Source of the DNA: Bog-1198 sp963727045
GTDB lineage: Bacteria > Pseudomonadota > Gammaproteobacteria > Steroidobacterales > Steroidobacteraceae
Assembly (NCBI GenBank): GCA_963727045.1
Contig: CAVSES010000001.1
Location: 1,674,001-1,738,000 of the forward strand
Length of the DNA: 64,000 bases
Direction of reading: 5' to 3'
The notes beneath the pieces were generated by a model. It searched no databases and was not told where the DNA came from. It was given only the letters and a program-made list of their open reading frames with translations. Positions 8,756 through 17,746 of this stretch are shown here, piece after piece. The translations under genes and the position numbers were made by a program. How positions within the stretch are numbered: position 1 is the first letter of the stretch; each line of letters opens with the position of its first letter.

Positions 8756-9585
8756 AACAGGGTTTCCTCGAATGGTTGTCTTTTCACCGCGCGATCCAAT
8801 TCCTTGAGCGTGTCCAGGAGCGACGCCATCCTTCCCAAGGGCCATGCGTTGGGCCCATCCGACAATGCCTTCGAGGGATCCGGATGCGTCTCCATGAAGA
8901 TGCCGGCGATTCCCGCGGCGATTGCCGCACGCGCCAGCACGGGCACGAATTCGCGCTCCCCGCCGGAGACGGCGCCCTTGCCTCCGGGCAGCTGCACCGA
9001 ATGCGTGGCATCGAACACCACGGGGCAGCCCGTGCCGCGCATGATGGCGAGCGAGCGCATGTCGGAGACGAGATTGTTGTAGCCGAAGGTGAATCCGCGC
9101 TCGCAGACCATGATCTGCCGATTGCCGGTGGACTGCGCCTTGTCCACGACGTTCTGCATCTCCCAGGGCGAAAGGAATTGTCCCTTCTTGATGTTCACGG
9201 GCTTTCCGAGCGAGGACACACCGACGATGAAGTTGGTCTGCCGGCACAAGAAGGCCGGTGTCTGCAGCACGTCGACGACGGCGGCCACGTCGCCGAGCGG
9301 CGTATCCTCATGAACGTCGGTCAGCACCGGAACTCCAATCTCGGCGCGCACCCGGGACAAGGCCTTGAGGCCCGCGTCCACCCCGGGTCCGCGAAAGCTC
9401 GCCCGCGACGAACGATTGGCCTTGTCGAAGGATGCCTTGAAGATGAAGGGAATGCCCAGGGCGGCGGTGATCTCCTTCAAGCGTCCGGCGACATCGAGCA
9501 CCAGGCCTTCGCTTTCGATGACGCAGGGACCGGCGATCAAGAAGAACGGGTGCTCGGGCCCGGCATCGAACGAGCACAATTTCAT
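8752..9585 (-). CDS. kdsA: 3-deoxy-8-phosphooctulonate synthase
   Basis: KDO-8-phosphate synthase condenses phosphoenolpyruvate with arabinose 5-phosphate for lipopolysaccharide inner core. 277 residues, with FFLIAGPCVIESEGLVLDVA, FKASFDKANRSS, GLKALSRVRAEIGVPVLTDV, ETNFIVG-type sequence (CRQTNFIVGVSSLGKPVNIK), FTFGYNNLVSDMRSL and VVFDATHSVQLPGG. It overlaps pyrG upstream and eno downstream, each by ATGA, so translation of the three is probably coupled. Confidence 0.97.
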   Translation of the reverse strand: MKLCSFDAGPEHPFFLIAGPCVIESEGLVLDVAGRLKEITAALGIPFIFKASFDKANRSSRASFRGPGVDAGLKALSRVRAEIGVPVLTDVHEDTPLGDVAAVVDVLQTPAFLCRQTNFIVGVSSLGKPVNIKKGQFLSPWEMQNVVDKAQSTGNRQIMVCERGFTFGYNNLVSDMRSLAIMRGTGCPVVFDATHSVQLPGGKGAVSGGEREFVPVLARAAIAAGIAGIFMETHPDPSKALSDGPNAWPLGRMASLLDTLKELDRAVKRQPFEETLL

Positions 9586-11228
9586 GCGGTGGCGCGGCCA
9601 GGTTGCAGTGCGGCTCGATACTGGCGCGCGGCCCGGACGAAGCCCGTGAACAGGGGATGTCCGTCGCGCGGCGTCGAGGTGAATTCAGGATGAAACTGGC
9701 TCGCGACGAACCACGGGTGCGTGCGCAGCTCGATGAACTCCACCAACCCGTCGGCCGAGAACCCCGAAAAGTTCAGGCCCGCCGCCGTCAATTCATCCAG
9801 GTAGTGATTGTTGAACTCGTAGCGGTGGCGGTGGCGCTCGAATATGGATTCCTTGCCGTACAGCGCGTGCGCCAACGAGCCCGGGACCAGCCTCGCCTCC
9901 TGCGCACCGAGGCGCATGCTGCCCCCGAGATCGGACTTCTCGTCGCGCACTTGCTGACCGCGCTCCAAATCCTGCCACTCCGTGATCAATGCGATGACCG
10001 GATGATTGGTGGCCCGGTCGAATTCGGTGCTGTTGGCACTCTTGAGGGCCGCCACGTTGCGGGCGTATTCGATGATGGCCAGCTGCATCCCCAGGCAAAT
10101 GCCGAGGTAGGGAATGTTGTTCTCGCGGGCGAAGCGGATCGCCTGAATCTTGCCTTCGATGCCGCGGTCGCCGAATCCTCCGGGAACCAGGATCGCGTCC
10201 ATGCTCTCGAGGGCCGTCGGGCCTGTGCGTTCGATGTCCTGCGACTCGAAATAATGAATGTTGACCCGCGTGCGGGTCTTGATGCCGCCGTGCATCAGCG
10301 CCTCGTTCAATGAGATGTACGAATCGCGAATTTGCACGTATTTTCCGACCATGCCGATGTCGACCACCGCTTCGGGATTCTGCTTGGCGGCGACCACCGC
10401 CCGCCATTCCGGCAGATCCGTGGGCGGCGCATTCAGGCGCAGCTTGTCGACCACGATGTCGTCCAGGCCCTCCTCGTGCAGAAGCATGGGAATCTTGTAG
10501 ATGTCGTCGGCATCGACCCCGGAAATCACCGCGCGTTCCTCGACATTGGTGAACAGCGCGATCTTGCGGCGCTGCTCGTCCGGCAGCGTATGCACGCAGC
10601 GGCAGAGCAGTATGTCCGGCTGAATGCCGATTCCCCGCAGCTCCTTGACCGAATGCTGGGTGGGCTTGGTCTTGATCTCGCCTGAACCGCCCACGATCGG
10701 CACCAGCGTCAAGTGCATGTACAGCACATGATTGCGTCCGAGTTCCACCCCCATCTGGCGTATCGCCTCGAGGAACGGCAGCGACTCGATGTCGCCCACC
10801 GTGCCGCCGATTTCCACCATGCACACATCGGCGTCCCCGGCACCCATGCGCACCCGGTATTTGATTTCATCGGTAATGTGCGGAATCACCTGAACCGTGG
10901 CGCCGAGGTAGTCGCCGCGCCGCTCCTTGGCGATGACGCGCTCGTAGATGCGCCCGGTGGTGAAATTGCTGTTGCGCCCGGTGGTCATGCGCACGAAGCG
11001 CTCGTAGTGACCGAGATCCAGATCGGTCTCAGTGCCGTCGGCGGTGACGAAAACCTCGCCGTGCTGGAACGGGCTCATGGTGCCCGGGTCGACGTTGATG
11101 TAGGGATCCAGCTTCACCATGCTGATCTTGAGCCCGCGTGCTTCGAGAATGGCCCCAAGGGACGCGGATGCAATGCCCTTCCCCAGCGAGGAAACGACGC
11201 CGCCGGTGACGAATACGAATCGAGTCAT
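9582..11228 (-). CDS. pyrG: CTP synthase
   Basis: Glutamine-dependent CTP synthase, 548 residues. The N-terminal synthetase domain begins MTRFVFVTGGVVSSLGKGIA with the P-loop, then KLDPYINVDPGTMSPFQHGE and CMVEIGGTVGDIESLPFLEA. The C-terminal class I amidotransferase domain has ILVPGGFGDRGIEGK, the catalytic Cys in YLGICLGMQLAII, and the His/Glu pair in QFHPEFTS. Downstream kdsA overlaps by ATGA; CTP is also consumed when KDO is activated. A 129-bp spacer separates it from tilS and holds a tandem GACGGGAATTC-like repeat (about 11306-11324) but no convincing promoter. Confidence 0.98.
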   Translation of the reverse strand: MTRFVFVTGGVVSSLGKGIASASLGAILEARGLKISMVKLDPYINVDPGTMSPFQHGEVFVTADGTETDLDLGHYERFVRMTTGRNSNFTTGRIYERVIAKERRGDYLGATVQVIPHITDEIKYRVRMGAGDADVCMVEIGGTVGDIESLPFLEAIRQMGVELGRNHVLYMHLTLVPIVGGSGEIKTKPTQHSVKELRGIGIQPDILLCRCVHTLPDEQRRKIALFTNVEERAVISGVDADDIYKIPMLLHEEGLDDIVVDKLRLNAPPTDLPEWRAVVAAKQNPEAVVDIGMVGKYVQIRDSYISLNEALMHGGIKTRTRVNIHYFESQDIERTGPTALESMDAILVPGGFGDRGIEGKIQAIRFARENNIPYLGICLGMQLAIIEYARNVAALKSANSTEFDRATNHPVIALITEWQDLERGQQVRDEKSDLGGSMRLGAQEARLVPGSLAHALYGKESIFERHRHRYEFNNHYLDELTAAGLNFSGFSADGLVEFIELRTHPWFVASQFHPEFTSTPRDGHPLFTGFVRAARQYRAALQPGRATA

Positions 11229-11357
11229 AGGTCATCCGCCGATTAAAGGTAAGCCATCACGCATAAAGGTGAGCGCGAGAACTAACGAAGCCAATGGGAA
11301 CAACGGGAATTCGACGGGAATTCAGGTTAGCAGAACACGAGGCCTGCGACAATCCAC

Positions 11358-12698
11358 TTAAACGATAATCGGCGCCTGCTGCCAGATAATCGCAAAACCC
11401 GGCTGCTTCGAGCCCGCTCGCCAGCGTGCGTCCAGCCACAGATCGCCGACGGCAAGCAGATCATTGCCCGCGAACACCAGAGGCAGCGCATCGCGCATCC
11501 AAGGCAGCACACCCAGCGACTGACACAAGTGCTGCAGACTTTGCGTTCTGGCTTTCGCTGCGGGCCTCAAGGCCTCTCCGCCCTCGCGACCCCGTACGAT
11601 CAGGTTCTGCGGCAGGCGCTCTGCATCGAGGCCGCCCAACTGCGGCTCCCAGCGCAATTCTCCCAAACCCGGGCCCACATGGAATATGGAATCCGCGCCC
11701 ACCCGCCAGGGGCGGGTTCCCCCGACGCGCGGGGGTTGTGCTTCCGTCAGGAATATTCTCTGCCGATAACGCCGCAGCGCACGGCCGCTCCAGACGATTG
11801 CCGGCAGATGGTCGATTTTGGCTTCCAGAATTTGTCGCAGCGCCTCGCTCAATCGCGCGGCGGACGGCGGCTCCACGTCCGCCTCGTGCAGCCAGAAGCG
11901 AAGCGCATTGATGCGTTCGGGCGGCCCCAATGCGCGAAGTCCCTGAACCGACAGCGCATCGCCGTCGCGCAGCCGGCCCACATCGGCAGCGGCCGCGCAA
12001 TCCAGCAGCGTCTGCGCTTCGGCCGCATGCCGCGCCGCGCGTGACAGGGCGGCGCCAGCGCCCGGCCATCGCGTCTTGATCAAGGGCCAAATCTGGTGAC
12101 GCAAAAAAACCCGGTCGAAGCGCGGATCCAGATTCATCGGATCGGCCACGGACGCACGCGCAGTGCGACCTTCGAGCGCCAGTAGCTCGCCCTGCGGCAC
12201 CTCGAGCACCGGCCGCAAATGCCAGCCGCGCCCCAGTGGCCGGCAGACCGGCATGGCCGCCATGCCTTTGAGTCCGGCGCCGCGCAGGGCCTGCAGGAGC
12301 AGAGTCTCCGCCTGATCTTCGCTGTGGTGGGCCGTCAACAGGCACTCGCCGGGCCGAAGCTCCCGCTCGAGCGCGGCATAGCGCGCGTCGCGTGCCGCCG
12401 CTTCGAGGGAGATCCCGGCGGGGGCCTGAATGTTGACCGGGATCACCGACAACGGAACGCCCAGGGCGTCGCATAGTGCTGCGCATGCCTCGCGGAAGGA
12501 CGCCGCCGCGATCTGCAGGCCGTGGTCGACGTGCACTGCGCGCAGGCGCAGGCCACGGAAGCTTGCACCCAGCGATGCCGCTGCGGCGAGCAAACTGGCC
12601 GAATCCGCGCCGCCGCTCAACGCCACCACGAGACCGGTGGCGCCGGCCGGAGTATGGACGTCCAGGACCGCGCGCAAGGATGCGGCGGAATAGCTCAT
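11358..12698 (-). CDS. tilS: tRNA(Ile)-lysidine synthetase
   Basis: TilS puts lysidine at position 34 of tRNA-Ile (CAU) so that AUA is read as isoleucine. 446 residues from the ATG at 12698. The ATP pyrophosphatase loop SGGADSASLL lies at about residues 28-37, followed by LRAVHVDHGLQ, CLLTAHHSEDQAETLLLQAL and RGAGLKGMAAMP. The C-terminal substrate-binding domain is recognisable (LIVRGREGGEALRPA, LPLVFAGNDLLAVGDLWLD). The frame is open to 12740, but those extra residues overlap accA and do not resemble the family, so the internal ATG is preferred. Confidence 0.95.
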   Translation of the reverse strand: MSYSAASLRAVLDVHTPAGATGLVVALSGGADSASLLAAAASLGASFRGLRLRAVHVDHGLQIAAASFREACAALCDALGVPLSVIPVNIQAPAGISLEAAARDARYAALERELRPGECLLTAHHSEDQAETLLLQALRGAGLKGMAAMPVCRPLGRGWHLRPVLEVPQGELLALEGRTARASVADPMNLDPRFDRVFLRHQIWPLIKTRWPGAGAALSRAARHAAEAQTLLDCAAAADVGRLRDGDALSVQGLRALGPPERINALRFWLHEADVEPPSAARLSEALRQILEAKIDHLPAIVWSGRALRRYRQRIFLTEAQPPRVGGTRPWRVGADSIFHVGPGLGELRWEPQLGGLDAERLPQNLIVRGREGGEALRPAAKARTQSLQHLCQSLGVLPWMRDALPLVFAGNDLLAVGDLWLDARWRAGSKQPGFAIIWQQAPIIV

Positions 12699-12720
12699 GG
12701 AGATGGGCGTTCGGCCTGCG

Positions 12721-13680
12721 TCACCCGTCCCGGAACGCACCGAAACCGCGCAGCCGTGCCTGCCGGGCGTCGAGCAATTGCGTGACGGGCTGATTACGCA
12801 ATTCGGCCAAATGCTTGACCATGCTTTGCTTGACCACCTCCGCCATGGCCTGCGGGTCGCGATGCGCGCCGCCGTGCGGCTCCTTCAGCACTTCATCGAC
12901 CAAGCCGAGCTTCTTGAGCCGCTCCGCCGTACCGCCCATGGCGTCGGCCGCTATTTCCTTCTTGTCCGTGCTCTTCCACAGGATGGAGGCACAGCTTTCG
13001 GGGGAAATGACCGAATACACGCTGAACTGCAGCATGATCAGCCGATCGCAGACTCCGATGGCAAGCGCCCCGCCCGACCCGCCCTCCCCGATGACGACGC
13101 TCAGAACAGGCGCCGCGAGGTTCGACATCTCGAACAAATTGCGCGCGATGGCCTCGCTCTGCCCGCGCTCCTCGGAGCCGATCCCGGGATACGCTCCCGG
13201 CGTGTCGATCAAAGTCACCACCGGGATGCGAAACCGCTCGGCCATCATCATCAGGCGCAGCGCCTTGCGATAGCCTTCAGGCTTGGGCATGCCGTAGTTG
13301 CGGCGCACTCTTTCCTTGGTGTCGCGGCCTTTCTGATGACCGATCAACATCACTGGCGTGCCCTCGAGCCGCGCCAGACCGCCGACGATGGCCAAATCGT
13401 CGCTGTACATTCGGTCGCCATGCAATTCATGCCAGTCGGTGAAGATCATGGACACGTAATCGAGCGTATACGGACGCTGAGGATGTCGCGCCAACTGCGT
13501 GATTTGCCAGGGCGAGAGGTTCGCAAAGATGCTGCTGGTCAGCGCCCTGCTCTTCGATTGCAGCCGTTTGATCTCTTCGGTGATATTGACGCTCGAGTCC
13601 TTCCCCAAGAACTTCAGCTCCTCGATCTTCGCTTCGAGCTCCGCGATCGGCTGTTCAAACTCCAGAAAACTCATCGCCAT
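12721..13680 (-). CDS. accA: Acetyl-CoA carboxylase carboxyltransferase subunit alpha
   Basis: The alpha subunit of the carboxyltransferase that forms malonyl-CoA for fatty acid synthesis; 319 residues. MSFLEFEQPIAELEAKIEEL, LSPWQITQLARHPQRPYTLD, HQKGRDTKERVRRNYGMPKP, VVTLIDTPGAYPGIGSEERG and VIGEGGSGGALAIGVCDRLI match the family along its length. Two ATGs are possible: 13680, and 13674, which overlaps the dnaE stop as ATGA and gives the more usual N terminus. dnaE-accA-tilS is a conserved gammaproteobacterial neighbourhood. Confidence 0.98.
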   Translation of the reverse strand: MAMSFLEFEQPIAELEAKIEELKFLGKDSSVNITEEIKRLQSKSRALTSSIFANLSPWQITQLARHPQRPYTLDYVSMIFTDWHELHGDRMYSDDLAIVGGLARLEGTPVMLIGHQKGRDTKERVRRNYGMPKPEGYRKALRLMMMAERFRIPVVTLIDTPGAYPGIGSEERGQSEAIARNLFEMSNLAAPVLSVVIGEGGSGGALAIGVCDRLIMLQFSVYSVISPESCASILWKSTDKKEIAADAMGGTAERLKKLGLVDEVLKEPHGGAHRDPQAMAEVVKQSMVKHLAELRNQPVTQLLDARQARLRGFGAFRDG

Positions 13681-16600
13681 GAAGACGTTTCCTCGCCACG
13701 GACATCGTTACGCGGACCATACACCAAATACCAACCGTCGCGCCCGACGACATCGGTCAACTTGTCGAGCAGGGCGCGCGAGGCGCGCACCGACCAAGTA
13801 TCCGCCAAATTGAGCCGTCCGCTGTATTCGGGCCGGCTGACGGAGACGCTTACCCCGCACGGACCGCGCAGGTGGGGCTTGAGCATCTGCTCGAACCGGT
13901 TCATTCCCTGCGGACCATCAAACTCCGCAGGCCAGCGCAGCCACAGCCGGCGGGCGAAGCGTTCGCGCGCTCGGTCGATGTCCATCAGGGACTTCGCCTG
14001 CAGACGCCACGCCTCGATGAAGTCGTCATAGCGCAGCGTGCCATCGACGATCAGGATTGCATCCTTGACGATGATGTCGCGATGCTGCTGAAAAATCTCT
14101 TCGTACAGGCTGACCTCGAGCCGGGCGCTTCGGTCGTCCAGAATCAGCGTCACCCGGTTCGGCCGGCGGCGGATCTCAAGCACGAGGCCCGCGACGGTGG
14201 TGGGCTTGCCCGCCGACCAGCTGCGCACGCCATCGAGGGGAGCCGCCGGTTTGGGACCTCCGACGTCCGCGAGGCGCGCACTCACCAGAAATTTGAGATC
14301 GGGTTCGTACGGTGTGATCGGATGCCCGCTCAAGAACAAACCGAGCGTTTCGCGCTCGCCCGCCAGGCGCTGCGCCTCGGTCCAGTCCGCCACGACATCG
14401 TTGGAAGCCGCGCTCAAGCCGAACAAATCCACCTGGCCGACGCTCATGGCCCGCGAATTCTGCTCGCCGAGATGCATCGCGCGATCGAGTTCCGCCGTCA
14501 GCGTGGCGCGATTCGGCCCGATCCGATCCAGGCTCCCGGATCGAATCAATGCGTCGAACACGCGCCGGTTCACGCGCTGCAAGTCGATGCGCCGGCAGAG
14601 GTCCGGCAGGCTTGCGAAGGGGCCGTTGGAGGTGCGCTCTTCGATGATGGCTTCCACCGCGGAGGCGCCAACGCCCTTGATGGCCCCCATTCCATAGCGA
14701 ATGCTCATGGTGCCCGACACCCGAAATGCATACACCGACTCGTTCACGTCGGGCGGCTGCACTTCCAGTCCCATGCTCGCGCATTCATCGATCAAGGTGA
14801 CCACTTTGTCGGTCTTGTCCATGTCCGAGGACAACACCGCCGCCATGAAGGCAGCCGGATAATGCGCCTTGAGCCACGCCGTCTGGTAGGACAAAAGCGC
14901 GTACGCCGCAGAGTGCGACTTGTTGAAGCCGTATCCGGCGAACTTCTCCATCAGGTCGAAAATATGCGTGGCTTGTGCCTCGCGCACCCCTCGCGCCACG
15001 GCGCCGCTGACGAACACCGAGCGCTGCTTGGCCATCTCCTCGGCCTTCTTCTTGCCCATGGCGCGCCGCAGAAGGTCCGCCCCACCCAGGGTGTAGCCGG
15101 CCAGGATCTGTGCAATCTGCATGACCTGCTCCTGGTACAGGATCACGCCGTAAGTCGCCGCCAGCACCGGTTTCAGATCCGGATGCAGATAATCGATGGT
15201 GGCGCCGCTGGTGTCATGCTTGCGAGCGATGAAATCCTCGACCATGCCCGACTGCAGCGGCCCGGGGCGAAACAAGGCCACCAACGCCACGATGTCGCCG
15301 AATCGATCCGGCTGCAGTCGGCGGATCAGATCCTTCATGCCGCGCGACTCGAGCTGGAACACGGCTGTCGTCTTGCAGCTCTTGAGCAGCTGGTACGTCG
15401 CCGCATCGTCCATCGGCAAGGCACTCATCACCAGCGGCGCTTCGCCCGACTCCGCGCGCTTGGCATTGATGTCGCGCACCGCCCAGTCGATGATGGTGAG
15501 CGTGCGCAACCCCAGAAAATCGAATTTCACCAGCCCGGCCGCCTCGACGTCATCCTTGTCGAACTGCGTCACCGGCGCGGTGCTGCCCTCTTCGCAGTAC
15601 AGCGGCGTGAAGTCGGTCAACACCGAGGGCGCGATGACCACGCCGCCCGCATGAGTGCCGGCGTTGCGCGCGAGCCCCTCCAGAGTGCGCGCAAGATCAA
15701 TGAGTTCGCGAATCTCGGAATCTCCGTCGTACAGGCGCTTTAGCTCCTCCTCCTGTTCGAGCGCCTTGTCGAGCGTGATGCCGATCTCGAACGGAATCAG
15801 TTTCGCGATCTTGTCGACATACCCGTAGTTGTGTCCAAGCACCCGGCCGACGTCGCGGACGACGGCCTTGGCCGCCAGGGTGCCGTAGGTGATGATTTGC
15901 GACACGCGTTCGCGGCCGTATTTGTTGGCGACATATTCGATGACCCGATCGCGGCCTTCCATGCAGAAGTCGACGTCGAAATCCGGCATGGACACGCGCT
16001 CGGGGTTCAAGAATCGCTCGAACAGAAGATCGTGTTCGATCGGATCCAAATCGGTGATGCCCAGTGCGTAGGCAACCAGCGAACCCGCGCCCGAGCCGCG
16101 GCCCGGCCCGACGGGCACACCGTTGTTGCGGGCCCAACGGATGAAGTCCGCGACGATCAGGAAGTAGCCGGCGAATCCCATGGAGCAAATGACGCCGAGT
16201 TCGAGGTCGAGCCGGGCTTGGTACGCCGCACGGCGCGCATCGTCGGCGACGGGGCGCGCCTTGAGGCCCTGTTCGGCCTCGGAGCGCAGGAACTGCTCGG
16301 TGCTGCTGCCCGCGGGCACCGGATAGGCGGGCAGCATGGAGGATCCCAAGCGGATCTCCAGCGAGCATCGCTTTGCGACTTCTACTGTGTTATCAAGCAG
16401 TTCCGGTGCATCCTTGAACATCTCCGCCATTTCCGAGGGCGACTTCAAGTATTGTTCCTCGGAATAGCGGCGTGGGCGGCTGGGGTCGGCCAACAACGCA
16501 CCGTCATGGATGCATACCCTCGCCTCGTGGGCCTCGAATTCCGCACGCGTCAAGAAACGCACATCATTGGTGGCAAGCGCCGGCACGCCCCGCGCCTCGG

Positions 16601-17162
16601 CCAATTCCATCACGGCCTCCGAGCAGGCCTCCTCGTTGGCGCGCCCGGTCCTCTGCACCTCCAGATAGAACCGGTCCCCGCACAGTTCCTGCCAGCGAAC
16701 GAGACAGCGTAGCGCCTCGTCATCGCGCCCCCGGCCGATCGCCTGGCCGATGTCGCCGTCCGCCCCGCCCGACAACACGATCAATCCTTGAAGCTTGTCG
16801 CTCTGCAGCCAGCCGCGTTCGAGCATCGGTGCGCCGCGATGCTGGCCTTCGAGATAGGAACGGGTCACCAGCTGCGTGAGATGCCGGTACCCGGTGAGGG
16901 TCTGGCAGAGGAAGACAATGCGCGACGGCGGCGCACGCTCCCCGGTTCCACGAATCCATGCATCGACTCCGATCAGCGGCTTGACCCCGGCAGCCAATGC
17001 TTCCTTGTAGAACTTCACCATCGCAAATAGATTGCTTTGATCGGTCACCGCCACCGCCGGCATTCCCGCCGCGGATACGGCCGCGATCAGTTCCGGCACG
17101 CGCACGATCCCATCGAGCAGCGAATATTCGGTGTGCAAACGCAAATGAACGAACTGCCTCAA
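13671..17162 (-). CDS. dnaE: DNA polymerase III alpha subunit
   Basis: Replicative polymerase, about 1163 residues from a TTG at 17162. The frame is open to 17258, but the TTG overlaps the rnhB stop as TTGA and gives the family N terminus RQFVHLRLHTEYSLLDGIVR of the PHP domain. Polymerase motifs include GPGRGSGAGSLVAYALGITD and the palm acidic triplet region MPDFDVDFCMEGRDRVIEYV. Also present are AGTHAGGVVIAPSVLTDFTP, AFQLES-type sequence (TTAVFQLESRGMKDLIRRLQ), GYGFNKSHSAAYALLSYQTA, and a C-terminal OB fold (TVAGLVLEIRRRPNRVTLIL). Length equals the E. coli enzyme (1160). A 623-residue antisense reading frame across it is a shadow. Confidence 0.97.
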   Translation of the reverse strand: MRQFVHLRLHTEYSLLDGIVRVPELIAAVSAAGMPAVAVTDQSNLFAMVKFYKEALAAGVKPLIGVDAWIRGTGERAPPSRIVFLCQTLTGYRHLTQLVTRSYLEGQHRGAPMLERGWLQSDKLQGLIVLSGGADGDIGQAIGRGRDDEALRCLVRWQELCGDRFYLEVQRTGRANEEACSEAVMELAEARGVPALATNDVRFLTRAEFEAHEARVCIHDGALLADPSRPRRYSEEQYLKSPSEMAEMFKDAPELLDNTVEVAKRCSLEIRLGSSMLPAYPVPAGSSTEQFLRSEAEQGLKARPVADDARRAAYQARLDLELGVICSMGFAGYFLIVADFIRWARNNGVPVGPGRGSGAGSLVAYALGITDLDPIEHDLLFERFLNPERVSMPDFDVDFCMEGRDRVIEYVANKYGRERVSQIITYGTLAAKAVVRDVGRVLGHNYGYVDKIAKLIPFEIGITLDKALEQEEELKRLYDGDSEIRELIDLARTLEGLARNAGTHAGGVVIAPSVLTDFTPLYCEEGSTAPVTQFDKDDVEAAGLVKFDFLGLRTLTIIDWAVRDINAKRAESGEAPLVMSALPMDDAATYQLLKSCKTTAVFQLESRGMKDLIRRLQPDRFGDIVALVALFRPGPLQSGMVEDFIARKHDTSGATIDYLHPDLKPVLAATYGVILYQEQVMQIAQILAGYTLGGADLLRRAMGKKKAEEMAKQRSVFVSGAVARGVREAQATHIFDLMEKFAGYGFNKSHSAAYALLSYQTAWLKAHYPAAFMAAVLSSDMDKTDKVVTLIDECASMGLEVQPPDVNESVYAFRVSGTMSIRYGMGAIKGVGASAVEAIIEERTSNGPFASLPDLCRRIDLQRVNRRVFDALIRSGSLDRIGPNRATLTAELDRAMHLGEQNSRAMSVGQVDLFGLSAASNDVVADWTEAQRLAGERETLGLFLSGHPITPYEPDLKFLVSARLADVGGPKPAAPLDGVRSWSAGKPTTVAGLVLEIRRRPNRVTLILDDRSARLEVSLYEEIFQQHRDIIVKDAILIVDGTLRYDDFIEAWRLQAKSLMDIDRARERFARRLWLRWPAEFDGPQGMNRFEQMLKPHLRGPCGVSVSVSRPEYSGRLNLADTWSVRASRALLDKLTDVVGRDGWYLVYGPRNDVRGEETSSWR

Positions 17163-17746
17163 GAGCCCGCCTCTTGGAGCCGCACGGGAGCGAATGAGCG
17201 ACGGTGCAAGGGACACGGCCCATTGATATCGAGAAGCCGCTGATGCTCCGGGGTGCAATATCCCTTGTGACTTGCGAAGGAATATCCAGGATATTGCGTA
17301 TCCATCTGACTCATATAGCTATCCCTGGCAGTTTTCGCCAGGATGGACGCCGCGCTGATGGCGGGGATGGTGGCATCGCCCCCGATGATCGCCCGCCCGG
17401 TCAGGATTTTCCCCATGCCTTCCAAATGCGGCAGTTGATTGCCATCCACCAACACATGATCGGGCGTCAAGGTCATGGAGAGCAACGCCCGTCGCATCGC
17501 GAGAAATGTCGCCTGCAATATGTTGAGCGCGTCGATCTCCTCCCGGTCGGCCCAGCCGATGCCGAAGCACACAGCCTCGCGCCGAATCACGACGCTCAAC
17601 TCCGCCCGTTCCTCGGGACTCAGCACTTTGGAATCCGCGATGCCGGCAATGGGCCGGCGCCGGCGCAATATCACCGCCGCCGCAACCACCGGCCCCGCCA
17701 TGGGCCCGCGTCCGGCCTCGTCGATGCCGGCCACCCACCGGCTCAC
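17159..17746 (-). CDS. rnhB: Ribonuclease HII
   Basis: RNase HII removes ribonucleotides embedded in DNA; 195 residues. VAGIDEAGRGPMAGPVVAAA has the acidic D-E metal residues, with IADSKVLSPEERAEL, DHVLVDGNQLPHL and IPAISAASILAKTARDSYM. The start is GTG at 17746, overlapping the lpxB stop as GTGA. The 3' end overlaps the TTG start of dnaE. The lpxB-rnhB-dnaE order is classical for this group. Confidence 0.97.
   Translation of the reverse strand: MSRWVAGIDEAGRGPMAGPVVAAAVILRRRRPIAGIADSKVLSPEERAELSVVIRREAVCFGIGWADREEIDALNILQATFLAMRRALLSMTLTPDHVLVDGNQLPHLEGMGKILTGRAIIGGDATIPAISAASILAKTARDSYMSQMDTQYPGYSFASHKGYCTPEHQRLLDINGPCPLHRRSFAPVRLQEAGS

Noticed and set aside
7661..9082. Plus-strand open frame of 473 codons over eno and kdsA
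   Set aside because: Mirror of two certain genes; Arg/His/Gly-rich low-information translation typical of antisense frames.
11300..11330. Tandem GGGAATTC repeat upstream of pyrG as a promoter or attenuator
   Set aside because: Only two short copies, no paired -35/-10 elements or terminator hairpin found; not enough to call.
13872..15743. Plus-strand open frame of 623 codons across dnaE
   Set aside because: It is the antisense of conserved DNA polymerase III coding sequence; high GC leaves reverse frames open. No family motif or ribosome-binding site.
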